From the NCBI GenBank assembly GCA_965371225.1, contig CBDUXP010000108.1, positions 1 to 7,697 of the forward strand: a stretch of DNA of 7,697 nucleotides, written 5' to 3'. The position numbers and the translations under genes were made by a program. This DNA comes from CBDUXP01 sp965371225 [NCBI: uncultured bacterium]. GTDB lineage: Bacteria; Abyssobacteria; SURF-5; CBDUXP01. Below are positions 1 to 5,845 of the stretch, piece after piece. Numbering within the stretch: position 1 is the stretch's first letter; each line of letters opens with the position of its first letter. The notes beneath the pieces are model-generated. The model was given only the letters and a program-made list of their open reading frames with translations. It was not told the DNA's origin and did not search any database.

Positions 1-177
1 TGCCCGCGCACGCACTACAACCTGGCCCTGGTGCTCCACGAGATGGGGAACCAACAGGCGGCGCACGCCGCGCTAGCGGTGGCGCAACGCGCCTTGATCG
101 CCACCGCCACGCCCGACAGCTTTCTGCAGGCGCACGTGCAGGTGCTGGCCGAGCACCTGCGGGCGACGGTGCAGTAA
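1..177 (+). CDS. TPR-repeat protein, C-terminal end (5' part outside window)
   Basis: An open frame enters at base 1 and ends at a TAA (175-177), giving 58 visible residues. The first visible stretch, HYNLALVLHEMGNQQAAHAAL, has the spacing of a tetratricopeptide repeat: an aromatic plus NLA in helix A, a G after the turn, then an A-rich helix B. A further alpha-helical segment follows (residues about 33-58, Ala/Leu/His rich). TPRs are protein-interaction scaffolds, so the function cannot be read from this fragment. The gene is GC-rich like the rnf genes and points toward the minus-strand gene at 255-935, so the two are convergent. No terminator hairpin is evident in the 77-base gap. The TPR assignment rests on one repeat and the gene's start is not in the window. 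Confidence 0.6.
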   Translation, partial: CPRTHYNLALVLHEMGNQQAAHAALAVAQRALIATATPDSFLQAHVQVLAEHLRATVQ

Positions 178-254
178 CCGGCGAAACCCTGGCCGACACC
201 GAAGCCGCCTGGCACCGCGCGATCCCGAATTGGAAATGACTCGCTATTTCTGAT

Positions 255-935
255 CTAGGTCGAAAGCGAATTGTTCAGATTCCACCTGCCATTAGGCCCC
301 TGTTTTCGGCGTGCCAACTGGTAGGATTTAATCGTTCTTCTTAGCGTGGCACCACGAATAGCACTTCCTGCGTATTCTTCTCCCAACTGTGCATCGGACA
401 TAGCTCCTCTATCACGCATGAGCTGCAGAACTTTTATCGTTGCTTCCTTGTACTTTTCAGGTGCACTGGTATTCTGGTCAAAGTCTTCGTTGCATTGCCG
501 AAGCCGCTGAAAATATTCCATCGCCTCAAGATGCTCTGACAACTTCTTATCAAGCACACTCAGCTTCTTGTACCTAATCTGCTGTAACTGTGGGATATCG
601 CTGAGCTGCCATTCGGGTTTCCTCCCCTGCCTGCTTCTCCGCTCATCAAAGGAGATGACCACTTGACGCTGAGATTTGACGGCGAGGGCATAGCCAAGCT
701 CAAGGATGACATTCGGTTTGAATCCACTTACGTCGAAAATGGTCAAAGCACAGTCAGCGATATGCCGCTGGATCTGCTTCCACAGATCTTCTGAACCTCG
801 TCCTTTCTGCCTATCAATCAGTATGACTTCCAAGGGATACTTCTGTTCCCATGTCTTTTTCAGCACGTCAAAGTGATTCTTGATCTTCTTGTTAGAGTAG
901 TTACACCCTAGGAAAATCTTGTTGGCATATAGCAT
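255..935 (-). CDS. TIR-like / nucleoside 2-deoxyribosyltransferase-like fold protein with C-terminal winged-helix-like domain
   Basis: The gene encodes 226 residues, with an ATG at 933-935 preceded by AGGGG six bases upstream, a usable ribosome binding site. Residues 6-95 read as an alternating beta/alpha fold: strand KIFLGC (6-11), strand EVILID (36-41), strand LTIFDVSG (64-71), then PNVILELGYALA (74-85) and strand QVVISF (91-96). The D/S-G...PNV..ELG.A.A signature is typical of nucleoside deoxyribosyltransferase-like and TIR-like proteins, where the conserved Glu (here Glu79) is the catalytic candidate. Such proteins cleave N-glycosidic bonds of nucleotides or NAD+, and many serve in antiphage defence. 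Residues 160-222 (helices around 164-174, 181-188 and 195-207, then a GRWNL strand) look like a winged helix. Base composition is far lower in GC than the neighbours, and the gene lies 23 bases downstream of the methyltransferase on the same strand. The family call is from motif reading alone; no function is shown. Confidence 0.6.
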   Translation of the reverse strand: MLYANKIFLGCNYSNKKIKNHFDVLKKTWEQKYPLEVILIDRQKGRGSEDLWKQIQRHIADCALTIFDVSGFKPNVILELGYALAVKSQRQVVISFDERRSRQGRKPEWQLSDIPQLQQIRYKKLSVLDKKLSEHLEAMEYFQRLRQCNEDFDQNTSAPEKYKEATIKVLQLMRDRGAMSDAQLGEEYAGSAIRGATLRRTIKSYQLARRKQGPNGRWNLNNSLST

Positions 936-943
936 TAGGCACC

Positions 944-953
944 CCTAGCTAGG
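944..953. repeat. Perfect 10-base palindrome before the TIR-like gene
   Basis: CCTAGCTAGG equals its own reverse complement and lies 8 bases upstream of the ATG of the gene at 255-935, overlapping the region that holds its ribosome binding site. It could be a small operator for a dimeric regulator, possibly the winged-helix part of the same protein, but a 10-base palindrome can also occur by chance. Confidence 0.35.
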
Positions 954-955
954 AC

Positions 956-966
956 ATTCTATACCA
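956..966 (-). promoter_or_regulatory. Possible extended -10 promoter for the TIR-like gene
   Basis: On the minus strand this reads TGGTATAGAAT, which contains a TGn plus TATAGA extended -10 or, shifted, TAGAAT (5 of 6 matches to TATAAT). It overlaps the stop codon of the methyltransferase gene and lies about 20 bases from the downstream ATG. No good -35 box is present at 17 bases (GTGAGC). It would allow the low-GC gene to be transcribed independently of the methyltransferase. Confidence 0.25.
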
Positions 967-1759
967 ACAGCCACAGCTGCTCACCACCATAGATGAACGG
1001 GCCGCGCGCGAAGTCGCCGTAGAGCGCCTCGACCGTGAAGCCGGCGCGGCGGAACAGGTGCTCCATCTCCCAGCGGAAGCCGTAGCGCAGCTCAAGCGTG
1101 GAGGCGTACTCGGCGACGAGGGCGTCCCCGTCGCACTCGGTGAACGTCCACTCCTCTTTGAACGTCTGCGCTTCGGGAACCCACGCGCGCCAAGCGGTTT
1201 CCACGTGCACGGCGTGGCCCGTGACGCTCTCGATGAAGTCGACGCGAGGCACGGGCGCGCCGTCCAGATGGCGACCGTGCGTGGCGATCATGTCCATCTT
1301 CGGGTCGAAACAGTCGATGCACACGCGCCCGCCGGGCGCCAGCGCGCGGCGGATACACGCGAGGCACGCCTCCTGCGCCTCGACCGTGAGCAGGTGGTGG
1401 AACGCGCGGTACGGGATGAGCACGAGCGCAGCGGGCGTATCCAGCGTGAATTCCGTCATGTCGCCCCAGCGCAACTCCACGCGCGCCTGCACGTCGGGCG
1501 GCTGGTCGGCGAGCTTCACGGTCCCCGCCGCCAACATGGCCTCGCTCGCGTCCAGGCCGACGACCGGATGTTCCGTCGCCGCCGCGACGGGGAACAGCAC
1601 GCGCCCTTGCCCGCAGCCCAGCTCCAAGACGGGGCCGGCCGCTTCCCGCGCCAGCTCCACGAAGAATTCCACGTCCCCCGGCAGCCCCGGGGCGAGGTCT
1701 TCGTAAAACCGCGCCCACACCTCGTCGTACGTGTAGCCCACGGCCGCAGTGTAAACCAC
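959..1759 (-). CDS. Class I SAM-dependent methyltransferase
   Basis: A 266-residue protein with a Rossmann methyltransferase core. Motif I is VLELGCGQGRV (44-54). The acidic residue that binds the SAM ribose is Asp70 in GLDASEAML (68-76). WGDMTEF (98-104) is the motif around the adenine. LIPYRAFHHLLT (114-125) is the motif IV strand and following helix, and LAPGGRVCID (140-149) is the post-motif loop and strand. The C-terminal segment, with EMEHLFRRAGF (231-241) and LYGDF (246-250), is seen in many small-molecule methyltransferases of the Methyltransf_25 type. The substrate cannot be inferred. The start is uncertain: the assigned start is GTG at 1757-1759, with no Shine-Dalgarno and a hairpin just upstream. 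A second in-frame GTG at 1739-1741 (residue 7) would also keep the whole domain. Its composition matches the rnf genes. It lies 61 bases downstream of rnfB on the same strand and could be cotranscribed, although nothing ties it functionally to Rnf. Confidence 0.85.
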   Translation of the reverse strand: MVYTAAVGYTYDEVWARFYEDLAPGLPGDVEFFVELAREAAGPVLELGCGQGRVLFPVAAATEHPVVGLDASEAMLAAGTVKLADQPPDVQARVELRWGDMTEFTLDTPAALVLIPYRAFHHLLTVEAQEACLACIRRALAPGGRVCIDCFDPKMDMIATHGRHLDGAPVPRVDFIESVTGHAVHVETAWRAWVPEAQTFKEEWTFTECDGDALVAEYASTLELRYGFRWEMEHLFRRAGFTVEALYGDFARGPFIYGGEQLWLLV

Positions 1760-1769
1760 AGATGGTAGA

Positions 1770-1789
1770 GGCGGGTCTTTAGACCCGCC
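1770..1789. repeat. GC-rich 20-base palindrome between rnfB and the methyltransferase gene
   Basis: GGCGGGTC and GACCCGCC form a perfect 8-bp stem around TTTA (the central T and A could add a ninth pair). It lies between the rnfB stop and the methyltransferase start, ending 10 bases before the GTG. No T-run follows on either strand, so it is not a canonical intrinsic terminator. It looks like a REP-type dispersed palindrome or an RNA-stabilising or attenuating hairpin at the end of the rnf message. Only one copy is present in this window. Confidence 0.55.
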
Positions 1790-1820
1790 CGGCAGTAACG
1801 CGGGTAAGGAAGGTGAGCCC

Positions 1821-2909
1821 CTATGCGGCCGTCGCGGCTTTTTCTTTTGCCGGCGCGTTCTGGCTGTCCCAGAAGTGGAGCGGTTCGATCTGGATCAGGT
1901 CGAGCTTGGCGGGCTCGGTGGGGCGGACCATGTCGATGGCGTCGATCTTCGGCGGGCAGGTGTCAACGCACATGCCGCAGCCGATGCAGGCTTCCTCGTC
2001 CACTGTGTGCAGCACCTTCAGTGCGCCGTGGATCGCGTCGACGGGGCACGCCTTCAGGCACGCGAGGCAGCCGGTGCAGTCCTCGTTGATGATGGCCACC
2101 TTGTTGCGCGGCTGCTCGATGATGCAGTTGGTCGGGCACACCTCCACGCACAGGCCGCAGTTGGTGCACTTCTCCTGGTCGATGATCGCCAGGTGATCCT
2201 CAATCCAGATCGCTTCGTACGCGCACACCTTCACGCACGCGTCGCAGTCAACGCAGCCGACCTTGCAGACCTCGGTCGTCGCCTTCCCCTTGTCCAGCGA
2301 GTTGCACAGTACGATGGTGCCCGAATCCTCGGTGAACATCTCGATCAGGTCCACGGGGCACGCGGGGATGCACAGGCTGCAGCCGGTGCACTTGTCGTCG
2401 ATGACCTTCGGGATGCGGCCGTCGTCCCACTCGAACGCGTCGTAGGGGCAGACCTTCACGCACGAACCGAGGCCGATGCAGCCGTACTGGCAGCCCTTGT
2501 TCCCGCCGAACAGCACGTATTGCGCGTTGCAGTCGTTCAGCCCCGCGTAGTCGTAGTTGAACGCGACCACGTCGTCGCCCTCGCCCGTGCACTTGATACG
2601 CACCACGGGGCGCGCCGCGTCCGGGTCCGGCGTGGGCATGCCCAGGTACGCGGCGATCTTGACCGCCACCCGCTGCCCGCCCGGCGGACAACCGTCGGGT
2701 TCCGCCTTGCCGCCCACCAGGCCCGTGGCAAAGCCGCTGCACCCCGGGTAGCCGCACGCGCCGCAGTTGATGTTCGGCAGCATCTCTTCCAGGTCTTCGA
2801 TGCGCGGGTCCACATCCACGGCGAATCGCTGCGAGGCCCAGCTCAGGATGATGCCGATGAGCAGGCCCATGGCGGCGAGCAGGAGGACGGCGTAGACGGC
2901 GGTGAGCAT
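1821..2909 (-). CDS. rnfB: RnfB, multi-cluster iron-sulfur subunit of the Rnf complex
   Basis: Cytoplasmic iron-sulfur subunit that is the likely entry point for electrons from reduced ferredoxin. It has 362 residues. An N-terminal membrane helix (about 3-24) is followed by the RnfB-specific 4Fe-4S domain with Cys49, Cys52, Cys57 and Cys74 (NCGACGYPGC...DGCPPGG). Ferredoxin-like clusters follow: Cys140/144/150/154 in CQYGCIGLGSC..VCP form, then Cys174/177/180/184, Cys219/222/225/229, Cys248/251/254/258, Cys278/281/284/288 and Cys308/311/314/318. Seven 4Fe-4S sites are therefore visible. E. coli RsxB is about 190 residues with three, and Bacteroides/clostridial RnfB proteins typically show about five, so this is a long form. 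Residues 274-326 resemble the C-terminal part of E. coli RsxB (ACPVDAIHGA...LHTV). The ATG at 2907-2909 has AGGAG 12 bases upstream, overlapping the rnfA stop. It is the last gene of the operon. Confidence 0.96.
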   Translation of the reverse strand: MLTAVYAVLLLAAMGLLIGIILSWASQRFAVDVDPRIEDLEEMLPNINCGACGYPGCSGFATGLVGGKAEPDGCPPGGQRVAVKIAAYLGMPTPDPDAARPVVRIKCTGEGDDVVAFNYDYAGLNDCNAQYVLFGGNKGCQYGCIGLGSCVKVCPYDAFEWDDGRIPKVIDDKCTGCSLCIPACPVDLIEMFTEDSGTIVLCNSLDKGKATTEVCKVGCVDCDACVKVCAYEAIWIEDHLAIIDQEKCTNCGLCVEVCPTNCIIEQPRNKVAIINEDCTGCLACLKACPVDAIHGALKVLHTVDEEACIGCGMCVDTCPPKIDAIDMVRPTEPAKLDLIQIEPLHFWDSQNAPAKEKAATAA

Positions 2910-2924
2910 GGGCGGAACCGGCTC

Positions 2925-3512
2925 CTAGAACTTCATCCCGCTGAAGCCCATGAAGCTGACGGCGAGGAGCGCGGCGACCACGAACGCGATGGGCGCGCCG
3001 TCGAACGCCTTGGGCACGCGGGCCAGCTCCAGGCGTTCGCGAATCCCGGCCATGAGCAGGAGCGCGAGCGCGAAGCCGACGGCCGCCGTGAAACTGAACA
3101 ACACGGTGTCGAGGAAGTTCTGGCTTTCCTGCACGTTGAGCACCGCGATACCGAGGATGGCGCAGTTCGTGGTGATCAGCGGCAGGTACACGCCGAGGGC
3201 CGCGTAGATGGGCGGGTACACCTTTTGCAGGAACATCTCGACGAACTGCACGAGCGCGGCGATGACGATGATGAACGCGACCACCTGCATGAAGGGGATG
3301 TGGAAGATGACCAGCGCCTTCTGCACGAAGTACGTGGCGATGCCGGCGAGCGTCATGACGAAGATCACCGCCAGGGACATGCCGACGCTGGATTCGATTT
3401 CCTTCGACACGCCGATGAAGGGGCACAGGCCCAGAAACCGTGCGAGCACGAAGTTGTTGATGAAGATCGCGCCGACGGCGATAGTAAGGATGTGGCTGAT
3501 GTCGAGTTCCAT
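2925..3512 (-). CDS. rnfA: RnfA, integral membrane subunit of the Rnf complex
   Basis: Polytopic inner-membrane subunit, homologous to NqrE, that pairs with RnfE. It has 195 residues, close to the usual 190-195. Family signatures are FINNFVLARFLGLCPFIG (17-34) and LITTNCAILGIAV (112-124). Cys30 and Cys116 lie in the two half-membrane helices that, in the Rnf/Nqr family, supply ligands to a [2Fe-2S] cluster shared between RnfA and RnfE. Six hydrophobic segments are apparent, at about 7-27, 42-62, 70-91, 104-124, 134-155 and 174-193. A GGCGGG-type ribosome binding site lies a few bases upstream of the ATG at 3510-3512. The stop is 15 bases before rnfB, and the start is 9 bases after the rnfE stop, so translational coupling is likely. 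Confidence 0.96.
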   Translation of the reverse strand: MELDISHILTIAVGAIFINNFVLARFLGLCPFIGVSKEIESSVGMSLAVIFVMTLAGIATYFVQKALVIFHIPFMQVVAFIIVIAALVQFVEMFLQKVYPPIYAALGVYLPLITTNCAILGIAVLNVQESQNFLDTVLFSFTAAVGFALALLLMAGIRERLELARVPKAFDGAPIAFVVAALLAVSFMGFSGMKF

Positions 3513-3521
3513 GCCGCCCGC

Positions 3522-4178
3522 CTACGCGTTCCGCCAACGGTTGATGACGTTCATGCCCGCCATGAGCAGCGCGAGCGCCGCGAACCCGCCCGGCGGCAGG
3601 ATCATGACGAGCGACGGCTGAAAGCTCTGGGGCACCACGGGCACGCCGAACAGGGTGCCCATGCCGGTCACCTCGCGCATGGCGCTGAGCACGACGAGCA
3701 CGACCGCGAACCCCAGCCCCATGAACAGCCCGTCCCGCACGCTCATCCAAACCGTGTTGCGCGAGGCGAACGCTTCGGCCCGGCCCAGAATGATGCAGTT
3801 GACGACGATCAGCTTGATGAAGATGCCCAGCGCCGTGTACAGCTCGCGCGAGATCGCCGCGATGGTCTGGTCCGCGACCGTCACAAAGGTAGCGATTACC
3901 ACGATGTAGCACGGAATGCGAATCTGTTTGGGCACCACGCCCTTGATGAGCGACACGACCAGGTTGCTGCCCACGAGCACCCCGAGGGTCGCGACGCCCA
4001 TACTCAGCCCGTTCACAACCGAGTTCGTCACCGCCAGCGTCGGGCACAGGCCCAGCATCAGCACGAGGATCGGGTTGTCCGTCCACGTCCCGCGCGCCAG
4101 GTCTTCCGTCAGGGTCGGCGGGATCTCCACCGCCGCCTCGACCGGGGCCGGTGCTTCGAGCACTGCCGCGTCACTCAT
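3522..4178 (-). CDS. rnfE: RnfE, integral membrane subunit of the Rnf complex
   Basis: Polytopic subunit homologous to NqrD and the inverted-topology partner of RnfA. It has 218 residues. Diagnostic motifs are NPILVLMLGLCPTLAVT (35-51) and LIVVNCIILGRAEAFAS (123-139), with Cys45 and Cys128 as the expected ligands of the membrane [2Fe-2S] cluster. RIPCYIVVIATFVT (87-100) is another family-conserved stretch. The first 20 or so residues (Ala/Pro/Glu rich) precede the usual start of homology and form a small extension. The alternative would be a later start, but no Met lies between residue 1 and the conserved region, and the ATG at 4176-4178 overlaps the rnfG TGA as ATGA, which favours this start. 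The last visible residues (INRWRNA) form a short basic tail. Confidence 0.95.
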   Translation of the reverse strand: MSDAAVLEAPAPVEAAVEIPPTLTEDLARGTWTDNPILVLMLGLCPTLAVTNSVVNGLSMGVATLGVLVGSNLVVSLIKGVVPKQIRIPCYIVVIATFVTVADQTIAAISRELYTALGIFIKLIVVNCIILGRAEAFASRNTVWMSVRDGLFMGLGFAVVLVVLSAMREVTGMGTLFGVPVVPQSFQPSLVMILPPGGFAALALLMAGMNVINRWRNA

Positions 4179-4798
4179 CCTGCGTCGTCCTCCGGTGCCG
4201 CCGCCCCGTCTTGCTCCGCAGCGAGCGCGGCCCGGTAGGCGGCGAATGCTTCTTGCGCGCGTTCGGTGATCGCGCGCGACGTGATGGTCGCGCCCGTGAT
4301 CGCGTCGATCTCGCCGGGCGGCCCGTCGAGGCGCAATTGTACCCGGTCCGGCGTTAACCCCGCGTACTGCGCGCAGAACCAGGGATCGGTCTCGCCGTAG
4401 CGCACTTCGGCGGCGTTCGCCCCGAGGCCGGGCGTCTCCGCGTGTTCCGCCACGCGGATCCCGGACAGGCGTTCCCCATCGGGCGTAACTCCGATGATGA
4501 AGCTGATGTCGCCGCTGTAACCCTGGTGCGTGACCACGGTGAAGACACTTCCCACATACTCATTGTTTCGCCGACCGTCGTAGACCGCAAATTCGCCAAC
4601 TGTTCGCGGGGGGCCAAATTCCACTTCACGCCCAAGTTCCGTGCCTAGCAGGGCGCCACCGCGCAGCCGGGCCTCGTACTCGGCCACCAACCGGGCGATG
4701 CGCTCCCTCGTCAGCAGGTTGGTAAATCCCAACAGGCTGGCCGACACGAGGCACACGGCTAGCACGGCGCCGGTGAGCTGCAGGTAGACCTTGTTCAT
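4175..4798 (-). CDS. rnfG: RnfG, covalently flavinylated subunit of the Rnf complex
   Basis: Membrane-anchored, mostly extracytoplasmic subunit with an FMN-binding domain homologous to NqrC. It has 207 residues: an N-terminal membrane helix (about 7-27), the HAETPGLG motif (119-126), and the flavinylation motif D-A-I-T-G-A-T (165-171), in which Thr171 is expected to be esterified to FMN by the transferase ApbE. No apbE gene is visible in this window. The open frame runs further upstream, but that extension lies inside rnfD, and the ATG at 4796-4798 overlaps the rnfD TGA as ATGA and is followed by the normal helix. The gene ends in an Ala/Glu/Asp tail (193-207), and its stop overlaps the rnfE start. 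Confidence 0.95.
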   Translation of the reverse strand: MNKVYLQLTGAVLAVCLVSASLLGFTNLLTRERIARLVAEYEARLRGGALLGTELGREVEFGPPRTVGEFAVYDGRRNNEYVGSVFTVVTHQGYSGDISFIIGVTPDGERLSGIRVAEHAETPGLGANAAEVRYGETDPWFCAQYAGLTPDRVQLRLDGPPGEIDAITGATITSRAITERAQEAFAAYRAALAAEQDGAAAPEDDAG

Positions 4799-5841
4799 GC
4801 CGCCGGCCCCGCCGCGTCCTGGCCGAAGATGCGGGGTACCGTGAACCGGTCGATGAGCGGCGTCGCGGCGTTCATGAGCAGGATGCCGTAGGACGCGCCT
4901 TCCGCCGGCCCACCCTTCCACCGAATCAGCCACGTGAAGAAGCCGCACCCGATGCCGAAGATGACCTGCCCGCGCACGGTCATGGGGCAGGTCACCATGT
5001 CGGTGGACATGAAGAACGCGCCGAGGATGAGCCCGCCGGCGAGTACGTGGTACAGCCACTCACCGGTGAGCAGCCCCTCGGTCCCGCTGAACGCCCACGT
5101 GAACAGCGCGGTGGACACGATGTAGCTCGCCGGGTTCTGCCAGTACACGTGGCCGCGATAGATAAGGTAGAGCCCGCCGACGAGGAGGGCGATAACCGAC
5201 GTTTCCCCGATGCACCCGCCGTGGCCGCCGAGGAAGAGGTCCAGATACGTGACCGGGTCGGGCGCCTGGCCGCCCTTGATCAGCGGCGTGGCGGAGCTGA
5301 TGGCGTCGTGGGCCGTGCCCAGCCGGTCGGCCACGTTCAGCGAGAAGAACGAGTACCCGTCCTCGCGCCACCAGAACGGCGTCAGCCACCCCTTCGTCAT
5401 CGCCACGGGCCAGGCGGCAAGCAACGTCGCGCGCCCGATCAGGGCGGGATTGAAGATGTTGTAGCCCAGGCCGCCGAACAGCATCTTGGCCGCGACGATG
5501 GCGATGATGCTGCCCGCCGCCGCGAGCCATAGCGGCGAGCCGGGCGGAATATTCATAGCGAGCAACACGCCGGTCACGGCGGCGCTGCCGTCCGCGATGC
5601 GGATGGGGACCTTCATGATGCGCTGGCAGGCCGCTTCGGACCCCATCGCGGCCGCGACGGCCACGGCCACTACGAGCACCGGCCGGAAGCCAAAGTAGTA
5701 CACCGTCACGAGCATGGTCGGGACGAGCGCCACCAGCACGTCGACCATGACCCCTTGAATGGTCAGGCCCTGGTCCTCGATGTGCGGCGACGCGGTGACC
5801 ACCAGCGTCCGCGGCGCGGGCGGGGTCTTCAGCTTAGCCAT
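4795..5841 (-). CDS. rnfD: RnfD, integral membrane flavoprotein subunit of the Rnf complex
   Basis: Polytopic inner-membrane subunit homologous to NqrB that takes part in ion translocation and carries covalent FMN. It has 348 residues. Family motifs are VTGVLLAMNIPPGSPLW (89-105), KMLFGGLGYNIFNPALIGRA (119-138), FFMSTDMVTCPMT (276-288) and the C-terminal YGILLMNAATPLID (318-331). The flavin-attachment candidate is D-A-I-S-S-A-T (179-185), with Thr185 as acceptor; the usual Gly of the S/T-G-A-T motif is Ser here. The ATG at 5839-5841 was chosen because the homologous sequence begins just after it, an AGG lies four bases upstream within the rnfC stop region, and the frame open farther upstream lies inside rnfC. 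The distance from the rnfC stop is 4 bases, so coupling is likely. Confidence 0.95.
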   Translation of the reverse strand: MAKLKTPPAPRTLVVTASPHIEDQGLTIQGVMVDVLVALVPTMLVTVYYFGFRPVLVVAVAVAAAMGSEAACQRIMKVPIRIADGSAAVTGVLLAMNIPPGSPLWLAAAGSIIAIVAAKMLFGGLGYNIFNPALIGRATLLAAWPVAMTKGWLTPFWWREDGYSFFSLNVADRLGTAHDAISSATPLIKGGQAPDPVTYLDLFLGGHGGCIGETSVIALLVGGLYLIYRGHVYWQNPASYIVSTALFTWAFSGTEGLLTGEWLYHVLAGGLILGAFFMSTDMVTCPMTVRGQVIFGIGCGFFTWLIRWKGGPAEGASYGILLMNAATPLIDRFTVPRIFGQDAAGPAA

Positions 5842-5845
5842 CGAC

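Noticed and set aside
177-239. Coding-like stretch after the TPR stop, suggesting a frameshifted longer C-terminus
   Set aside because: A shifted frame stays open for 20 codons with plausible residues before a TGA, but high GC DNA often does this and there is no homology evidence to call the TAA an error.
1875-4238. Very long plus-strand open frame (787 codons) opposite rnfB, rnfA and rnfE
   Set aside because: It is the antisense shadow of GC-rich codons. The product is a low-complexity His/Asp/Arg/Ala-rich sequence with no domain, while the minus strand encodes unmistakable Rnf subunits.
4799-5059. Upstream extension of the rnfG reading frame into rnfD
   Set aside because: The extra residues are an out-of-frame reading of rnfD, whereas the ATG at 4796-4798 gives a normal RnfG beginning with its membrane helix and a coupled ATGA overlap.
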